Part shown: positions 27,290 through 35,809 of the stretch, piece after piece
Layout of the letters: each line of letters starts with the position of its first letter
How positions within the stretch are numbered: the first letter of the stretch is position 1
Source of the DNA: Microcosmobacter mediterraneus
Lineage (GTDB): Bacteria > Bacteroidota > Bacteroidia > Flavobacteriales > Flavobacteriaceae
Direction of reading: 5' to 3'
Length of the DNA stretch: 64,000 nt
Assembly: GCF_031846265.1 (NCBI RefSeq)
Contig: NZ_JAVRIA010000008.1
Span: 1 to 64,000 of the forward strand
The notes under the pieces: model-generated
Seen by the model: the letters and a program-made list of their open reading frames with translations, nothing else
What the model was told of the DNA's origin: nothing
The model's database searches: none
Program-made: the position numbers and the translations under genes

Positions 27290-27979
27290 ATGAAAATTAG
27301 ACTAAGTTTAATTTGCTTTTTTATTAGTATCAATTTAACTAATGCACAAGTAGAAGAATCACAAACAGGTGCATGGTTTATGTACTTTTATAATCATCAG
27401 TTTTCCGAAAGGCAATGGGGAATTCAGGGTGATTTTCAATATAGAGATTGGCAAGGTTTAGGCGATATGGAGCAGTTAATGTTGCGTTCTGGTTTAACAT
27501 TTACACCTAAAGATTCTGGTGTGATGTTTACACTTGGCTATGCTAATATTACTTCTGGCCAGTTTGGTGATAGTGATGATACATCTAATGAAAGTAGGAT
27601 ATATCAAGAAGCTTTAATACCGCAAAAACTTGGTAACAGATTTTATTTAACTCATAGGTTTAGGTACGAACAGCGCTTTGTAGAGAATCAGGATTTTAGA
27701 ACGCGTTATCGTTACAATCTCTTTTTAAATGTACCTTTAAATAAAAAAACTCTCAGTGAAAAAGCGATTTATGCAGCTTTATACAATGAGTTGTTTATTA
27801 ATGGACAAACAGATATTGGAGATAATAGAACAGTAGAGTTATTTGATAGAAATAGAACCTATTTAGGATTCGGCTATGTGTTAAATCCTAAAATTAAATT
27901 TCAGTTAGGTTGGATGAACCAAAAAACAAATAATTGGGGAAAAGGGCAATGGCAAGTTAGTATGCATCATAAATTTTAA
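27290..27979 (+). CDS. DUF2490 outer-membrane protein
   Basis: 229 residues with a signal peptide (1-19, ending LTNAQ). The mature protein alternates polar and aromatic residues in strands of beta-barrel type (GIQGDFQYRDWQGLGDMEQLMLRSGLTF, FYLTHRFRYEQRF) and ends KGQWQVSMHHKF, with the terminal Phe usual for BAM substrates. This fits DUF2490, predicted small outer-membrane barrels of unknown function. Its stop is 5 bp before menC, so the two are almost certainly cotranscribed. Confidence 0.88.
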   Translation: MKIRLSLICFFISINLTNAQVEESQTGAWFMYFYNHQFSERQWGIQGDFQYRDWQGLGDMEQLMLRSGLTFTPKDSGVMFTLGYANITSGQFGDSDDTSNESRIYQEALIPQKLGNRFYLTHRFRYEQRFVENQDFRTRYRYNLFLNVPLNKKTLSEKAIYAALYNELFINGQTDIGDNRTVELFDRNRTYLGFGYVLNPKIKFQLGWMNQKTNNWGKGQWQVSMHHKF

Positions 27980-27984
27980 CCTCA

Positions 27985-29019
27985 ATGAAAGCCACTTATC
28001 ATCAATACATTCTGAATTTTAAACGTCCTAGCGGAACCTCTAGAGGTATTATGAAAACCAAAGAAACTTGGTTTATCATTATTGAATCTGAGGGTAAAAA
28101 AGGAATAGGAGAGTGTGGTATTTTAAGAGGATTAAGTTTTGATGATCGACCAGATTATGAAGAAAAACTGAAATGGGCTTGTAATAATATAAATTTAGGT
28201 CGCGAAGCCTTAATTAGTGAGCTTATAAAATTTCCAAGTATTCAATTTGGTATAGAAATGGCATTTAAATCGTTAGAAAGTAAGACCTCTTTCGAGTTTT
28301 TTCCTTCAGGTTTCACCAGAAATGAAGATACAATTCCTATTAACGGTTTAATATGGATGGGAACTAAAACCTTTATGAAAGAGCAGATTCTTGAGAAGTT
28401 AAAATCTGGTTTTAACTGCATTAAGCTTAAAATTGGAGCTATTGATTTTGAAACAGAATTAGAATTATTAGCATCTATACGAAACGAATTTTCAGGTTCA
28501 GACTTAGAATTACGAGTCGATGCAAATGGTGCATTTACTATAGTTGAAGCTTTAGAAAAATTAGAACGCCTATCAGAATTAGAGTTACATTCCATAGAAC
28601 AACCTATCAAACAAGGTCAGTTTGATGAGATGGCTAAATTATGTGAGAACACGCCATTGCCAATTGCTTTAGATGAAGAGCTTATTGGTGTTTTTGAACC
28701 TTCAAAAAAGAAAGAATTACTCAATTATATTAAACCGCAGTATATAATCTTAAAGCCTAGTTTGTTAGGTGGTTGGGCATCTAGCGAAGAGTGGATAAAT
28801 TTAGCAGAACAGCAACAAATAGATTGGTGGATAACAAGTGCCTTAGAAAGTAATATAGGTTTAAACGCCATTGCACAATGGACGTATAATTTCAACAGCA
28901 CATTGCCACAAGGTCTAGGAACAGGTGGATTGTTTACCAATAATTTCTCTTCGCCATTAAATGTAAAAAATGGTACATTGCAATATCAAAATAATAAAGA
29001 TTGGAATTTTAATTTATAG
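27985..29019 (+). CDS. menC: o-Succinylbenzoate synthase
   Basis: 344 residues, enolase superfamily. It dehydrates SHCHC to o-succinylbenzoate. The catalytic lysine pair is in CIKLKIG (K147, K149), the metal ligands are in LRVDANGAF (D179), HSIEQPI (E205) and ALDEEL (D230), and the second-side Lys is in IILKPSL (K257). All key residues are therefore present. It is followed after 3 bp by the CPBP protease gene, and that is joined to menE. Confidence 0.95.
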   Translation: MKATYHQYILNFKRPSGTSRGIMKTKETWFIIIESEGKKGIGECGILRGLSFDDRPDYEEKLKWACNNINLGREALISELIKFPSIQFGIEMAFKSLESKTSFEFFPSGFTRNEDTIPINGLIWMGTKTFMKEQILEKLKSGFNCIKLKIGAIDFETELELLASIRNEFSGSDLELRVDANGAFTIVEALEKLERLSELELHSIEQPIKQGQFDEMAKLCENTPLPIALDEELIGVFEPSKKKELLNYIKPQYIILKPSLLGGWASSEEWINLAEQQQIDWWITSALESNIGLNAIAQWTYNFNSTLPQGLGTGGLFTNNFSSPLNVKNGTLQYQNNKDWNFNL

Positions 29020-29022
29020 TAT

Positions 29023-29973
29023 ATGTATATAGCACAAGTTTATAAGGTTTTACACGATTGGTGGAGATATATCATCGGAACTATTTTAGTTATCACTGGT
29101 GTTTTTATTTTTTCTATACCTCATGTGGTTGCTATAGTTATGAAAGGCGATGCAGATTTTTCTAGATTAAGTGATATTGATTATCTAATGTCATTGTTTG
29201 AGCCTAATCTTAACTTTGTATTTCTCTTATTACCATTTTTAGGAGGTTTAATAGCGCTCTTTTTTGCAATAAGGTTATTACATGGTCAAACGATAACATC
29301 ATTAACTACTGCACGTCCTAAGATCGATTGGAAACGCATTTGGTTTGCTTTTTTCTTTTGGGGAATTGTATCAGTAGGATTAGCGTTTATTGATATACTC
29401 GGAAATCCTGAGGATTACAAATGGAACTTTGATATAAAATCTTTTGCTATACTTGCTGTGATTGCTATAGTCTTAGTACCGATTCAAACCAGTTGTGAAG
29501 AATACCTATTTAGAGGATATTTAATGCAAGGAATTGGTGTTTTAGTTAAGAATAAATGGGTTCCATTATTAATAACGTCTGCTGTTTTTGGATTACTTCA
29601 CATATCCAATCCTGAGGTCGATAAATTGGGCCCAATAATCATGATTTATTATATAGGTACAGGTTTATTTTTAGGAATTATAACCTTAATGGATGACGGG
29701 TTAGAATTAGCTATAGGATTTCATGCAGCGAATAATTTATTTACGGCCTTGTTAGTTACTGCAGACTGGACAGCCTTCCAAACCCATTCTATCTATAAAG
29801 ATTTATCGGATCCTTCTGTAATGGGCTTTACAGAAATTATCATTCCAGTATTTGTGATTTTTCCGATCTTAATTTTAATTTTTGCTAAAAAATATAAGTG
29901 GAATAATTGGTATGAACGCTTATTGGGTAAAGTTGAAAAACCTTTAGAAGACAATTATAAAGTGTTAGATTAG
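29023..29973 (+). CDS. CPBP-family intramembrane glutamic protease
   Basis: 316 residues with about seven transmembrane helices. The ABI/CPBP motifs are all present: EEYLFR (E159, E160, R164), FGLLHISN (H193) and GFHAANN (H234, N238). The family contains CAAX-prenyl proteases and MroQ-type regulators; the bacterial substrate here is unknown. It sits between menC (3-bp gap) and menE (1-bp overlap, TAGTG). Since menaquinone synthesis needs no protease, this looks like operon sharing, though the same order occurs in other Flavobacteria to my knowledge. Confidence 0.92.
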   Translation: MYIAQVYKVLHDWWRYIIGTILVITGVFIFSIPHVVAIVMKGDADFSRLSDIDYLMSLFEPNLNFVFLLLPFLGGLIALFFAIRLLHGQTITSLTTARPKIDWKRIWFAFFFWGIVSVGLAFIDILGNPEDYKWNFDIKSFAILAVIAIVLVPIQTSCEEYLFRGYLMQGIGVLVKNKWVPLLITSAVFGLLHISNPEVDKLGPIIMIYYIGTGLFLGIITLMDDGLELAIGFHAANNLFTALLVTADWTAFQTHSIYKDLSDPSVMGFTEIIIPVFVIFPILILIFAKKYKWNNWYERLLGKVEKPLEDNYKVLD

Positions 29974-31028
29974 TGATTCCTCATTTTAATAAAGTACATA
30001 ATCGTTTTAAGTTAGATGGACGTTATTTTAACCAAAGTTCTTTAAAGGAAGTTGCGTATAGTTATGTTAAAGAGGGTGAGTCTTACGAGAAGAGTATAGG
30101 TGATTTTTTATTAGATTGGCTTAATTCAAGCCCTTTTATACAAGTAAAAACATCTGGCTCTACAGGAGCACCAAAAACCATACAATTACAAAAACAAGCT
30201 ATGGTACATTCAGCTATAGCAACAGGAGATTTTTTTAAATTACAACCAGGAGATTCAGCGTTGTTATGTTTACCTGCAGATTTTATTGCAGGTAAAATGA
30301 TGTTAGTTAGAGCCATGATTTTAGGTTTAGAAATTGATGTAACAGTTCCAACATCTAAGCCTTATCTACTTCCTAATAAAACATACAAGTTTGTAGCCAT
30401 GACACCAATGCAGCTTGAGAACTCCGTAGACTCTATAAATGCTATTGAAACTTTAATTATTGGTGGTGCTAAAGTATCTACTCGGCTAAAAGAAAAAGTA
30501 AAGCATAGTAAAACGATGTTGTTTGAAACTTACGGAATGACAGAAACTATTACGCATGTTGCTGTAAAACCATTTAATACTCATTATTTTAAAACACTAC
30601 CAAGCATTCAAATATCAAAAGATAAAAGAGGATGTTTAGAACTCATAGTACCTTACATTTCTAAAAAACCAATCATTACAAATGATATGGTTGCGATTCA
30701 TTCTGAAACAGAATTTGAATGGCTAGGACGATATGATAACGTTATTAACTCTGGTGGTGTAAAAATTCATCCAGAACAATTAGAAGCGCAATTATCTAAA
30801 CATCTAGATTATAATTTTTTCTTCACATCTATAACTGATGATCAATTAGGAGACCGCTTAGTCTTGGTTTTAGAGACCGATTCTAATACCTTAGACACTA
30901 ATACATTTGATGATTTTGACAAGTTTAATACACCTAAAGATATATACTGTGTTTCAAAGTTTAGTTACACCAAATCAGGAAAAATTGATAGAGCCAAAAC
31001 TTTAAATAGTATTGCAAAGCTTGCTTAA
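29973..31028 (+). CDS. menE: o-Succinylbenzoate-CoA ligase, short form (GTG start)
   Basis: 351 residues, an ANL-superfamily adenylating enzyme. It starts at GTG 29973, which overlaps the stop of the CPBP gene; the following residues IPHFNKVHNRFKLDGR are the usual N-terminus. The P-loop is VKTSGSTGAPKTIQL (58-72), TYGMTETITHVAV is the A5 motif, and the hinge region is GRYDNVINSGGVKIHPEQLE. The C-terminal domain holds the adenylation Lys in YTKSGKIDR (probably K337). It is about 100 residues shorter than E. coli or Bacillus MenE, lacking part of the N-terminal subdomain. It activates o-succinylbenzoate for MenB. Confidence 0.93.
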   Translation: MIPHFNKVHNRFKLDGRYFNQSSLKEVAYSYVKEGESYEKSIGDFLLDWLNSSPFIQVKTSGSTGAPKTIQLQKQAMVHSAIATGDFFKLQPGDSALLCLPADFIAGKMMLVRAMILGLEIDVTVPTSKPYLLPNKTYKFVAMTPMQLENSVDSINAIETLIIGGAKVSTRLKEKVKHSKTMLFETYGMTETITHVAVKPFNTHYFKTLPSIQISKDKRGCLELIVPYISKKPIITNDMVAIHSETEFEWLGRYDNVINSGGVKIHPEQLEAQLSKHLDYNFFFTSITDDQLGDRLVLVLETDSNTLDTNTFDDFDKFNTPKDIYCVSKFSYTKSGKIDRAKTLNSIAKLA

Positions 31029-31116
31029 CTCATTCAAACGTACACTTCCCTCAATCTTAGTTTTTTAAAGTATAGTATGGTTATAGTTTTATCTCAGAAT
31101 TTAAAATCTGGGAATT

Positions 31117-31716
31117 ATGAAACTACTAACAACACTTGCATTAAGCTTAACATTAGTTGGTGCAGCACAAGAGAATTACATTAAAACGAATTCAGTTTCA
31201 ATCGATGACTTTATAAGTTATATCGTTGATGCTTATCCTACATCAGAAGAAGAACAAGACCCAAGGCATATTAATTTTTTACTTCAAGTTGGTAAGCGTG
31301 GATTCAATGCAGAAGATCAAGTAATAATGAAACAAGCTTTCAAGATATTATCTGATCGTTTAGAACCAGATGATTTGATCACGCTTACAGTCTATTCAAA
31401 ATTAAATGGTTTGGTTTTAGCGCAAGAAAATCCTAAAGATATAAAGACCATTTTACACGCAATCCATACTATAGAGTCTACTCTTAAAGAGACTCATGCA
31501 GACGGAATTTCATTGGCATATGATTATATGAAAGAACACTATTCAGAAAATATTGAGCCTTCTGTAGTTATGGTAAGAAATAGTAATGTGTTTGCTTCTA
31601 ACTATACAATCAATAGTGCAGTAGATGTAAAAACACCTAAGAAAAATGAGAGTAATGCTGTTGTTCTCACAGCTATAGCATTATTACCAGAACTTATTTC
31701 AGTCATTAAAAATTAA
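31117..31716 (+). CDS. Secreted von Willebrand A-like protein lacking the metal site
   Basis: 199 residues with a signal peptide (1-17). I recognise no characterised family at first sight, but residues 52-158 follow the vWA domain of YfbK-type proteins. FLLQVGKRGF sits where those have FLIDVSGSM, then QVIMKQAFKILSDRLEPDDLITLTVYS matches the next helix and strand, then HADGISLAYDYMKEHY and IEPSVVMVRNSN match the later helix and strand. The metal-binding DxSxS would be replaced by Q57, G59 and R61, and the last-strand Asp by Asn. So this looks like a MIDAS-less vWA. The tail (170-199) has a hydrophobic segment near the C-terminus. It is the first gene of a three-gene cassette (gaps 15 and 17 bp); only a weak TAGTTTTA (31084-31091) lies upstream. 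Confidence 0.65.
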   Translation: MKLLTTLALSLTLVGAAQENYIKTNSVSIDDFISYIVDAYPTSEEEQDPRHINFLLQVGKRGFNAEDQVIMKQAFKILSDRLEPDDLITLTVYSKLNGLVLAQENPKDIKTILHAIHTIESTLKETHADGISLAYDYMKEHYSENIEPSVVMVRNSNVFASNYTINSAVDVKTPKKNESNAVVLTAIALLPELISVIKN

Positions 31717-31731
31717 CATTAAATATAAATT

Positions 31732-32223
31732 ATGAAAACACGTATCACTTTTTTGGCATTGCTAATAGTAGTAACAAGCCAAGCACAATTTTTAGAAACA
31801 AATTTGAGTATTCAAGACTATGAATCACTTCTTAATCCTGAAACTGAATGTGTAAATCTAGGCTATTACAAGATTGAAAAGAGTAAGCTTACAACAGCAG
31901 TTGTTGAAGTATCTACAGAGCAATTAAATGAACGACCAATAGTTACTATAGATCAACTATTACAAAGACGCGTAGCAGGATTAAATGTAAGTACTACATC
32001 CTATCAACCAGGAGAACAAGTACGTATGGGAATTAGAGGACGTACGCATAATAATGGACCTCTAGTAATACTTGATGGAGCACCAATACAATTAAGCAGT
32101 CTATGGATTCTTAATCCGCATGATGTAGATACTATTACAGTCTTAAAAGATGCAGGCTCAACTGCAATTTATGGCATGAGAGGTGGAAATGGCGTCATTG
32201 TTATTACAACCAAAAGAGGATAA
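31732..32223 (+). CDS. Secreted stand-alone TonB plug (SusC/RagA signature) without a barrel
   Basis: 163 residues with a signal peptide (1-19, ending SQAQ). Residues 60-163 are a complete SusC-type plug: TIDQLLQRRVAGLNV, VRMGIRGRTHNNGPLVILDGAPI, HDVDTITVLKDAGSTAIYGMRGGNGVIVITTKRG. In ordinary SusC proteins this is the start of a protein of about 1000 residues, with the 22-strand barrel right after ITTKRG. Here the stop codon comes exactly there. No barrel follows in any frame; the next gene is another signal-peptide protein. It is thus not a transporter. A protein-interaction role with the flanking vWA proteins is an inference. Confidence 0.8.
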   Translation: MKTRITFLALLIVVTSQAQFLETNLSIQDYESLLNPETECVNLGYYKIEKSKLTTAVVEVSTEQLNERPIVTIDQLLQRRVAGLNVSTTSYQPGEQVRMGIRGRTHNNGPLVILDGAPIQLSSLWILNPHDVDTITVLKDAGSTAIYGMRGGNGVIVITTKRG

Positions 32224-32240
32224 AACACTAAAACTATTTT

Positions 32241-33998
32241 ATGATGAAGACAATTTTAAATTTTTGTTTGGTAGTAATGCTATCACTTTCTGGGTTTTCG
32301 CAAGAAAAAACCATTACAGGAGCAGTAACCTCTGCAGATGATGGATTACCATTACCAGGAGCCAATGTTATTATAAAAGGAACTACTAGAGGTGAGCAAA
32401 CTGACTTTGATGGTAAGTATTCTATTAAGGCGAGTGCAGGTGAAATACTTGTATTCTCTTATGTAGGTTTTAAAAATGTAGAGGTTCTGATTAGTGCTAG
32501 TAATATTATAGACGTTTCATTAGAAATAAGCGAAGCTTTAGATGAAGTAGTAGTAACTGGTTATAAAACCAGAACCAAAAGAAAATCTAGTGTATCATCT
32601 GTTAGAGTTGTTTCAGAATCAATTGAAACTAGAAAAAGTAAAGGTCTTGTAACTACATTATCTGGATCAGTGAAAGGATTGAAAATAAAGTCATCTGAAG
32701 GAGCTCCTGGCGCTGATACAATAGTAAAACTACGAGGTATTTCATCAATTTTTGGGACTAAAAGACCTTTAATAATTTTAGATGGTAATCCAATTAGTGA
32801 GTCAGAATTAAAAGAAATGAAGCCTGAAAAAATTAAATCTATAGAAATTTTGAAAGATGCTGACTCTACTGCTATTTATGGTAATAGAGGATCTAATGGA
32901 GTTGTAGTTATTAAAACTAAAGATTATTTAACAGATGATTCTTCAGAGTTAGTTGGAAAATCAGAAGATATAGGTCAAGAATATCCACATAGTCTATTAA
33001 CAGCTGCTGAAATTAATGATTTAGAAAAGTGGGAAGATTGGATTATTCAATTAAGAAAAAAACAAAACAAAGAAATTCAAAAAAATTGGGAATTTGGCTT
33101 AGAGAACAAGATTGATGTTTCTGTTAAAGATAATAATGATATTCCTGTTAATAATGCTAAAGTTTCGTTGTATAATTCTGAACTAAAAAAAATAATGGAA
33201 GTTAGAACTGATGTTTTCGGTAAGGCTATTTTATTTAGTGATTTACATGAGTTATGTAATGACAAGTTTCTATATGTTCAAGTATTATTAAATGAAAAGA
33301 TAGTTGGCAAAAAAATCACTAACAATTGTAATACATTAAATTTCATTTTAGATCAGGAAATAATTGCCAATGACATTGATGTTATGTTTACAATTGATGC
33401 TACTGGATCTATGGGAGATGAAATGGATTATCTTAAAGCTGAATTGAGTAATATATTTAATAGACTTGATAATAGTATTGAAAAAAAACGGCTTGCACTT
33501 ACATTTTACAGAGACCATGGTGATGAATTTGTAGTAAGAGATTTTGACTTTAATTCTAACATAAGAGATGTTCAAAATATTCTGAGATCTCATAAAGCAG
33601 ATGGTGGTGGAGATTATGAAGAAGCGGTAGAAAAAGCCTTAGCAGTGTCAATGTCTAAGTCCTGGAATATTGATGCAAAAAGTAAATTATTGTTTTTATT
33701 ACTTGATGCACCTCCACATTTTAACGAAGATAATGTAAAAACTATTAAAGTACAGATTTCTATTGCACAATCAAAAGGGATAAAAATTATACCAATTGTA
33801 GCAAGTGATGCAAATAAAGATTTAGAGTTTTTAATGCGATTTTTTAGTGTTTCAACAAATGGAACGTATGTGTTTTTAACTGACGATAGTGGTATTGGTA
33901 ATGAACATTTAAAGCCTTCTACTGATGACTATAAAGTTGAAAAACTTAATGATTTAATAGTAAGACTTATTGAAAAGTATTCAGGTGTAATTAGCTAA
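32241..33998 (+). CDS. Secreted CarboxypepD-regulatory/TonB-plug/vWA fusion protein
   Basis: 585 residues with a signal peptide (about 1-21). Domains in order: carboxypeptidase D regulatory-like domain (22-98; GLPLPGANVIIKGT, TDFDGKYSIKA, EVVVTGY box at 102-108); barrel-less SusC-type plug (about 128-228; LIILDGNPIS, IEILKDADSTAIYGNRGSNGVVVIKTK); helical linker; second beta-sandwich (about 286-370, FGLENKIDVSVKDNND); and a vWA domain (378-582). The vWA has a MIDAS-like DATGSMGDE (D386, T388, S390), DGGGDYEEAV (454-463) and LLLDAPPHF (D489), closest to the VwkA/alpha-kinase type of vWA rather than YfbK. There is no T9SS signal and no barrel. It is third in a tight cassette, so it probably acts with its two neighbours at the cell surface or in the periplasm; function unknown. 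Confidence 0.8.
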   Translation: MMKTILNFCLVVMLSLSGFSQEKTITGAVTSADDGLPLPGANVIIKGTTRGEQTDFDGKYSIKASAGEILVFSYVGFKNVEVLISASNIIDVSLEISEALDEVVVTGYKTRTKRKSSVSSVRVVSESIETRKSKGLVTTLSGSVKGLKIKSSEGAPGADTIVKLRGISSIFGTKRPLIILDGNPISESELKEMKPEKIKSIEILKDADSTAIYGNRGSNGVVVIKTKDYLTDDSSELVGKSEDIGQEYPHSLLTAAEINDLEKWEDWIIQLRKKQNKEIQKNWEFGLENKIDVSVKDNNDIPVNNAKVSLYNSELKKIMEVRTDVFGKAILFSDLHELCNDKFLYVQVLLNEKIVGKKITNNCNTLNFILDQEIIANDIDVMFTIDATGSMGDEMDYLKAELSNIFNRLDNSIEKKRLALTFYRDHGDEFVVRDFDFNSNIRDVQNILRSHKADGGGDYEEAVEKALAVSMSKSWNIDAKSKLLFLLLDAPPHFNEDNVKTIKVQISIAQSKGIKIIPIVASDANKDLEFLMRFFSVSTNGTYVFLTDDSGIGNEHLKPSTDDYKVEKLNDLIVRLIEKYSGVIS

Positions 33999-34013
33999 AA
34001 AACTTTAATAATT

Positions 34014-34064
34014 TAAAAAACGACCATTTATGGAATAAACTCCAAGATTATGGTCGCTTTTTTT
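34014..34064. terminator. Bidirectional terminator between convergent genes
   Basis: Stem CGACCAT / ATGGTCG (34021-34027 / 34050-34056) with a 22-nt loop, flanked by A6 before and T7 after, so it can serve the vWA cassette on the plus strand and the carboxylase gene on the minus strand. Confidence 0.75.
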
Positions 34065-35706
34065 ATACCTGTAAGACGCCTAGATTAAAAGGTTTTTCAA
34101 TAGGAGCGTGGTTAGCCGATTCAATGCCTAAAGAAATCCAAGTTCTTGTGTCTAAAGGATCAATTACACCATCTGTCCATAAACGTGCAGCAGCATAATA
34201 AGGCGATACCTGGTTATCGTAGCGATCTTTAATTTTATTGAACAGTTCTTTCTCCTTTTCTGGTGTTATTTTTTCACCTTGTTTCTCTAAAGACGCTTTT
34301 TCTATTTGTAATAATACTTTGGCTGCAGAGTTTCCGCTCATCACTGCAAGCTCTGCACTTGGCCAAGAAACTATTAATCTTGGATCATAGGCTTTACCAC
34401 ACATGGCATAATTACCAGCACCATAACTATTGCCTATTACGACAGTAAATTTTGGTACCACAGAATTACTCACAGCATTCACCATTTTGGCACCATCTTT
34501 AATAATACCACCATGCTCACTTTTGCTACCAACCATAAAGCCTGTTACGTCTTGGAGAAAAACTAAAGGAATTTTTTTCTGGTTGCAATTGGCAATAAAT
34601 CGTGTAGCCTTGTCTGCACTATCATTATAAATTACTCCTCCAAACTGCATTTCGCTTGGTTTTGTTTTTGCACCAGTAGTTTTTACGATATGACGTTGAT
34701 TGGCAACAATACCAACTGCCCAACCATCAATACGAGCATAAGCTGTAATAATGGTTTGTCCATAACCTGCTTTATACTCATCAAATTCAGATTTATCTAC
34801 AAGACGCTTAATAACCTCATACATATCGTACTGATCTGCTCTAGATTTTGGAATTATGCCATAAATATCGTCTTGATTTTCAATTGGTTTTTCAGATTTC
34901 ACACGATTATATCCTGCTTTATCATAATCTCCAATTTTATCAACAATATTTTGAATGGTATTAAGAGCATCTTTATCATTCTTAGCTTTGTAGTCTGTAA
35001 CACCAGAAATCTCACAATGCGTTGTAGCACCACCAAGTGTTTCATTATCTATAGTCTCACCAATAGCAGCTTTGACTAAATAACTACCTGCTAAAAAAAT
35101 ACTTCCTGTTTTATCCACAATTAAGGCTTCGTCACTCATAATGGGTAAATATGCACCTCCAGCTACACAGCTTCCCATAACTGCTGCTATCTGTGTAATT
35201 CCCATACTACTCATCACAGCATTGTTTCTAAAAATTCTTCCGAAGTGTTCTTTATCTGGGAAAATTTCATCTTGCATTGGCAAGTATACTCCAGCACTAT
35301 CAACCAAATAGATAATTGGAAGTCTATTCTCTATAGCGATTTCTTGAGCTCTAAGATTCTTTTTTCCTGTAATAGGAAACCAAGCACCAGCTTTTACTGT
35401 AGCATCATTAGCAACAACAATACATTGCTTACCTTTTATGTAGCCAATTTTAACAACAACTCCTCCAGAAGGACAACCACCATGTTCCTTATACATACCA
35501 TCACCAGCAAATGCTCCAATTTCAATACTTTTAGCTTTAGAGTCTAATAGGTAATCAATACGCTCTCTTGCGGTTAGTTTTCCTTTAGCATGGTGCTTTT
35601 CTATTCGTTTTTCGCCACCACCTAGTTTCACTTTTGCGAAACGTTTTCTTAAATCTGAAACAAGTAATTTATTGTGATCTTCGTTTTTATTGAAGTTAAT
35701 ATCCAT
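34063..35706 (-). CDS. Acyl-CoA carboxylase beta subunit (carboxyltransferase)
   Basis: 547 residues with two crotonase-like halves. It starts with RKRFAKVKLGGGEKRIEKHHAKGKLTARERIDYLLD. The N-half has VVANDATVKAGAWFPIT and AVMGSCVAGGAYLPIMSDEA, with the oxyanion Gly-Ala; the C-half has FLQDVTGFMVGSKSEHGGIIKDGAKMV and NSYGAGNYAMCGKAYDPR. The segment QDEIFPDKEHFGRIFRNNA is most like methylcrotonyl-CoA carboxylase beta, which would place it in leucine breakdown, and an HMG-CoA lyase gene lies 8 kb away. Propionyl- or geranyl-CoA specificity cannot be excluded. The biotin-carrying alpha subunit is not adjacent. Confidence 0.9.
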   Translation of the reverse strand: MDINFNKNEDHNKLLVSDLRKRFAKVKLGGGEKRIEKHHAKGKLTARERIDYLLDSKAKSIEIGAFAGDGMYKEHGGCPSGGVVVKIGYIKGKQCIVVANDATVKAGAWFPITGKKNLRAQEIAIENRLPIIYLVDSAGVYLPMQDEIFPDKEHFGRIFRNNAVMSSMGITQIAAVMGSCVAGGAYLPIMSDEALIVDKTGSIFLAGSYLVKAAIGETIDNETLGGATTHCEISGVTDYKAKNDKDALNTIQNIVDKIGDYDKAGYNRVKSEKPIENQDDIYGIIPKSRADQYDMYEVIKRLVDKSEFDEYKAGYGQTIITAYARIDGWAVGIVANQRHIVKTTGAKTKPSEMQFGGVIYNDSADKATRFIANCNQKKIPLVFLQDVTGFMVGSKSEHGGIIKDGAKMVNAVSNSVVPKFTVVIGNSYGAGNYAMCGKAYDPRLIVSWPSAELAVMSGNSAAKVLLQIEKASLEKQGEKITPEKEKELFNKIKDRYDNQVSPYYAAARLWTDGVIDPLDTRTWISLGIESANHAPIEKPFNLGVLQV

Positions 35707-35740
35707 CTGTGCTTTTTCTTTATGCTAAAATACAAAACAA

Positions 35741-35801
35741 GAAATTCTCACGAAAGTGAGAATTTCAACGATTGGCTAGTGAAAGCTTTAGCTTTTACTA
35801 G
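35741..35801. repeat. REP-like paired palindromes (copy 1)
   Basis: Two adjacent hairpins in the gap between two minus-strand genes: a perfect 11-bp GAAATTCTCAC-GAAA-GTGAGAATTTC (35741-35766), and CTAGTGAAAGC-TTTA-GCTTTTACTAG (35776-35801). The 20-bp segment 35767-35786, read on the minus strand as GCTTTCACTAGCCAATCGTT, recurs at 38043-38062 with two differences. Either hairpin may also help end transcription of the TraB/GumN gene. Confidence 0.5.
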
Positions 35802-35809
35802 ATTATATG

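Noticed and set aside
34690..35079. Plus-strand 129-codon frame inside the acyl-CoA carboxylase gene
   Set aside because: It is fully contained, antisense, and its translation is hydrophobic Ile/Asn/Ser-rich sequence without any recognisable family; the minus-strand gene is certain.
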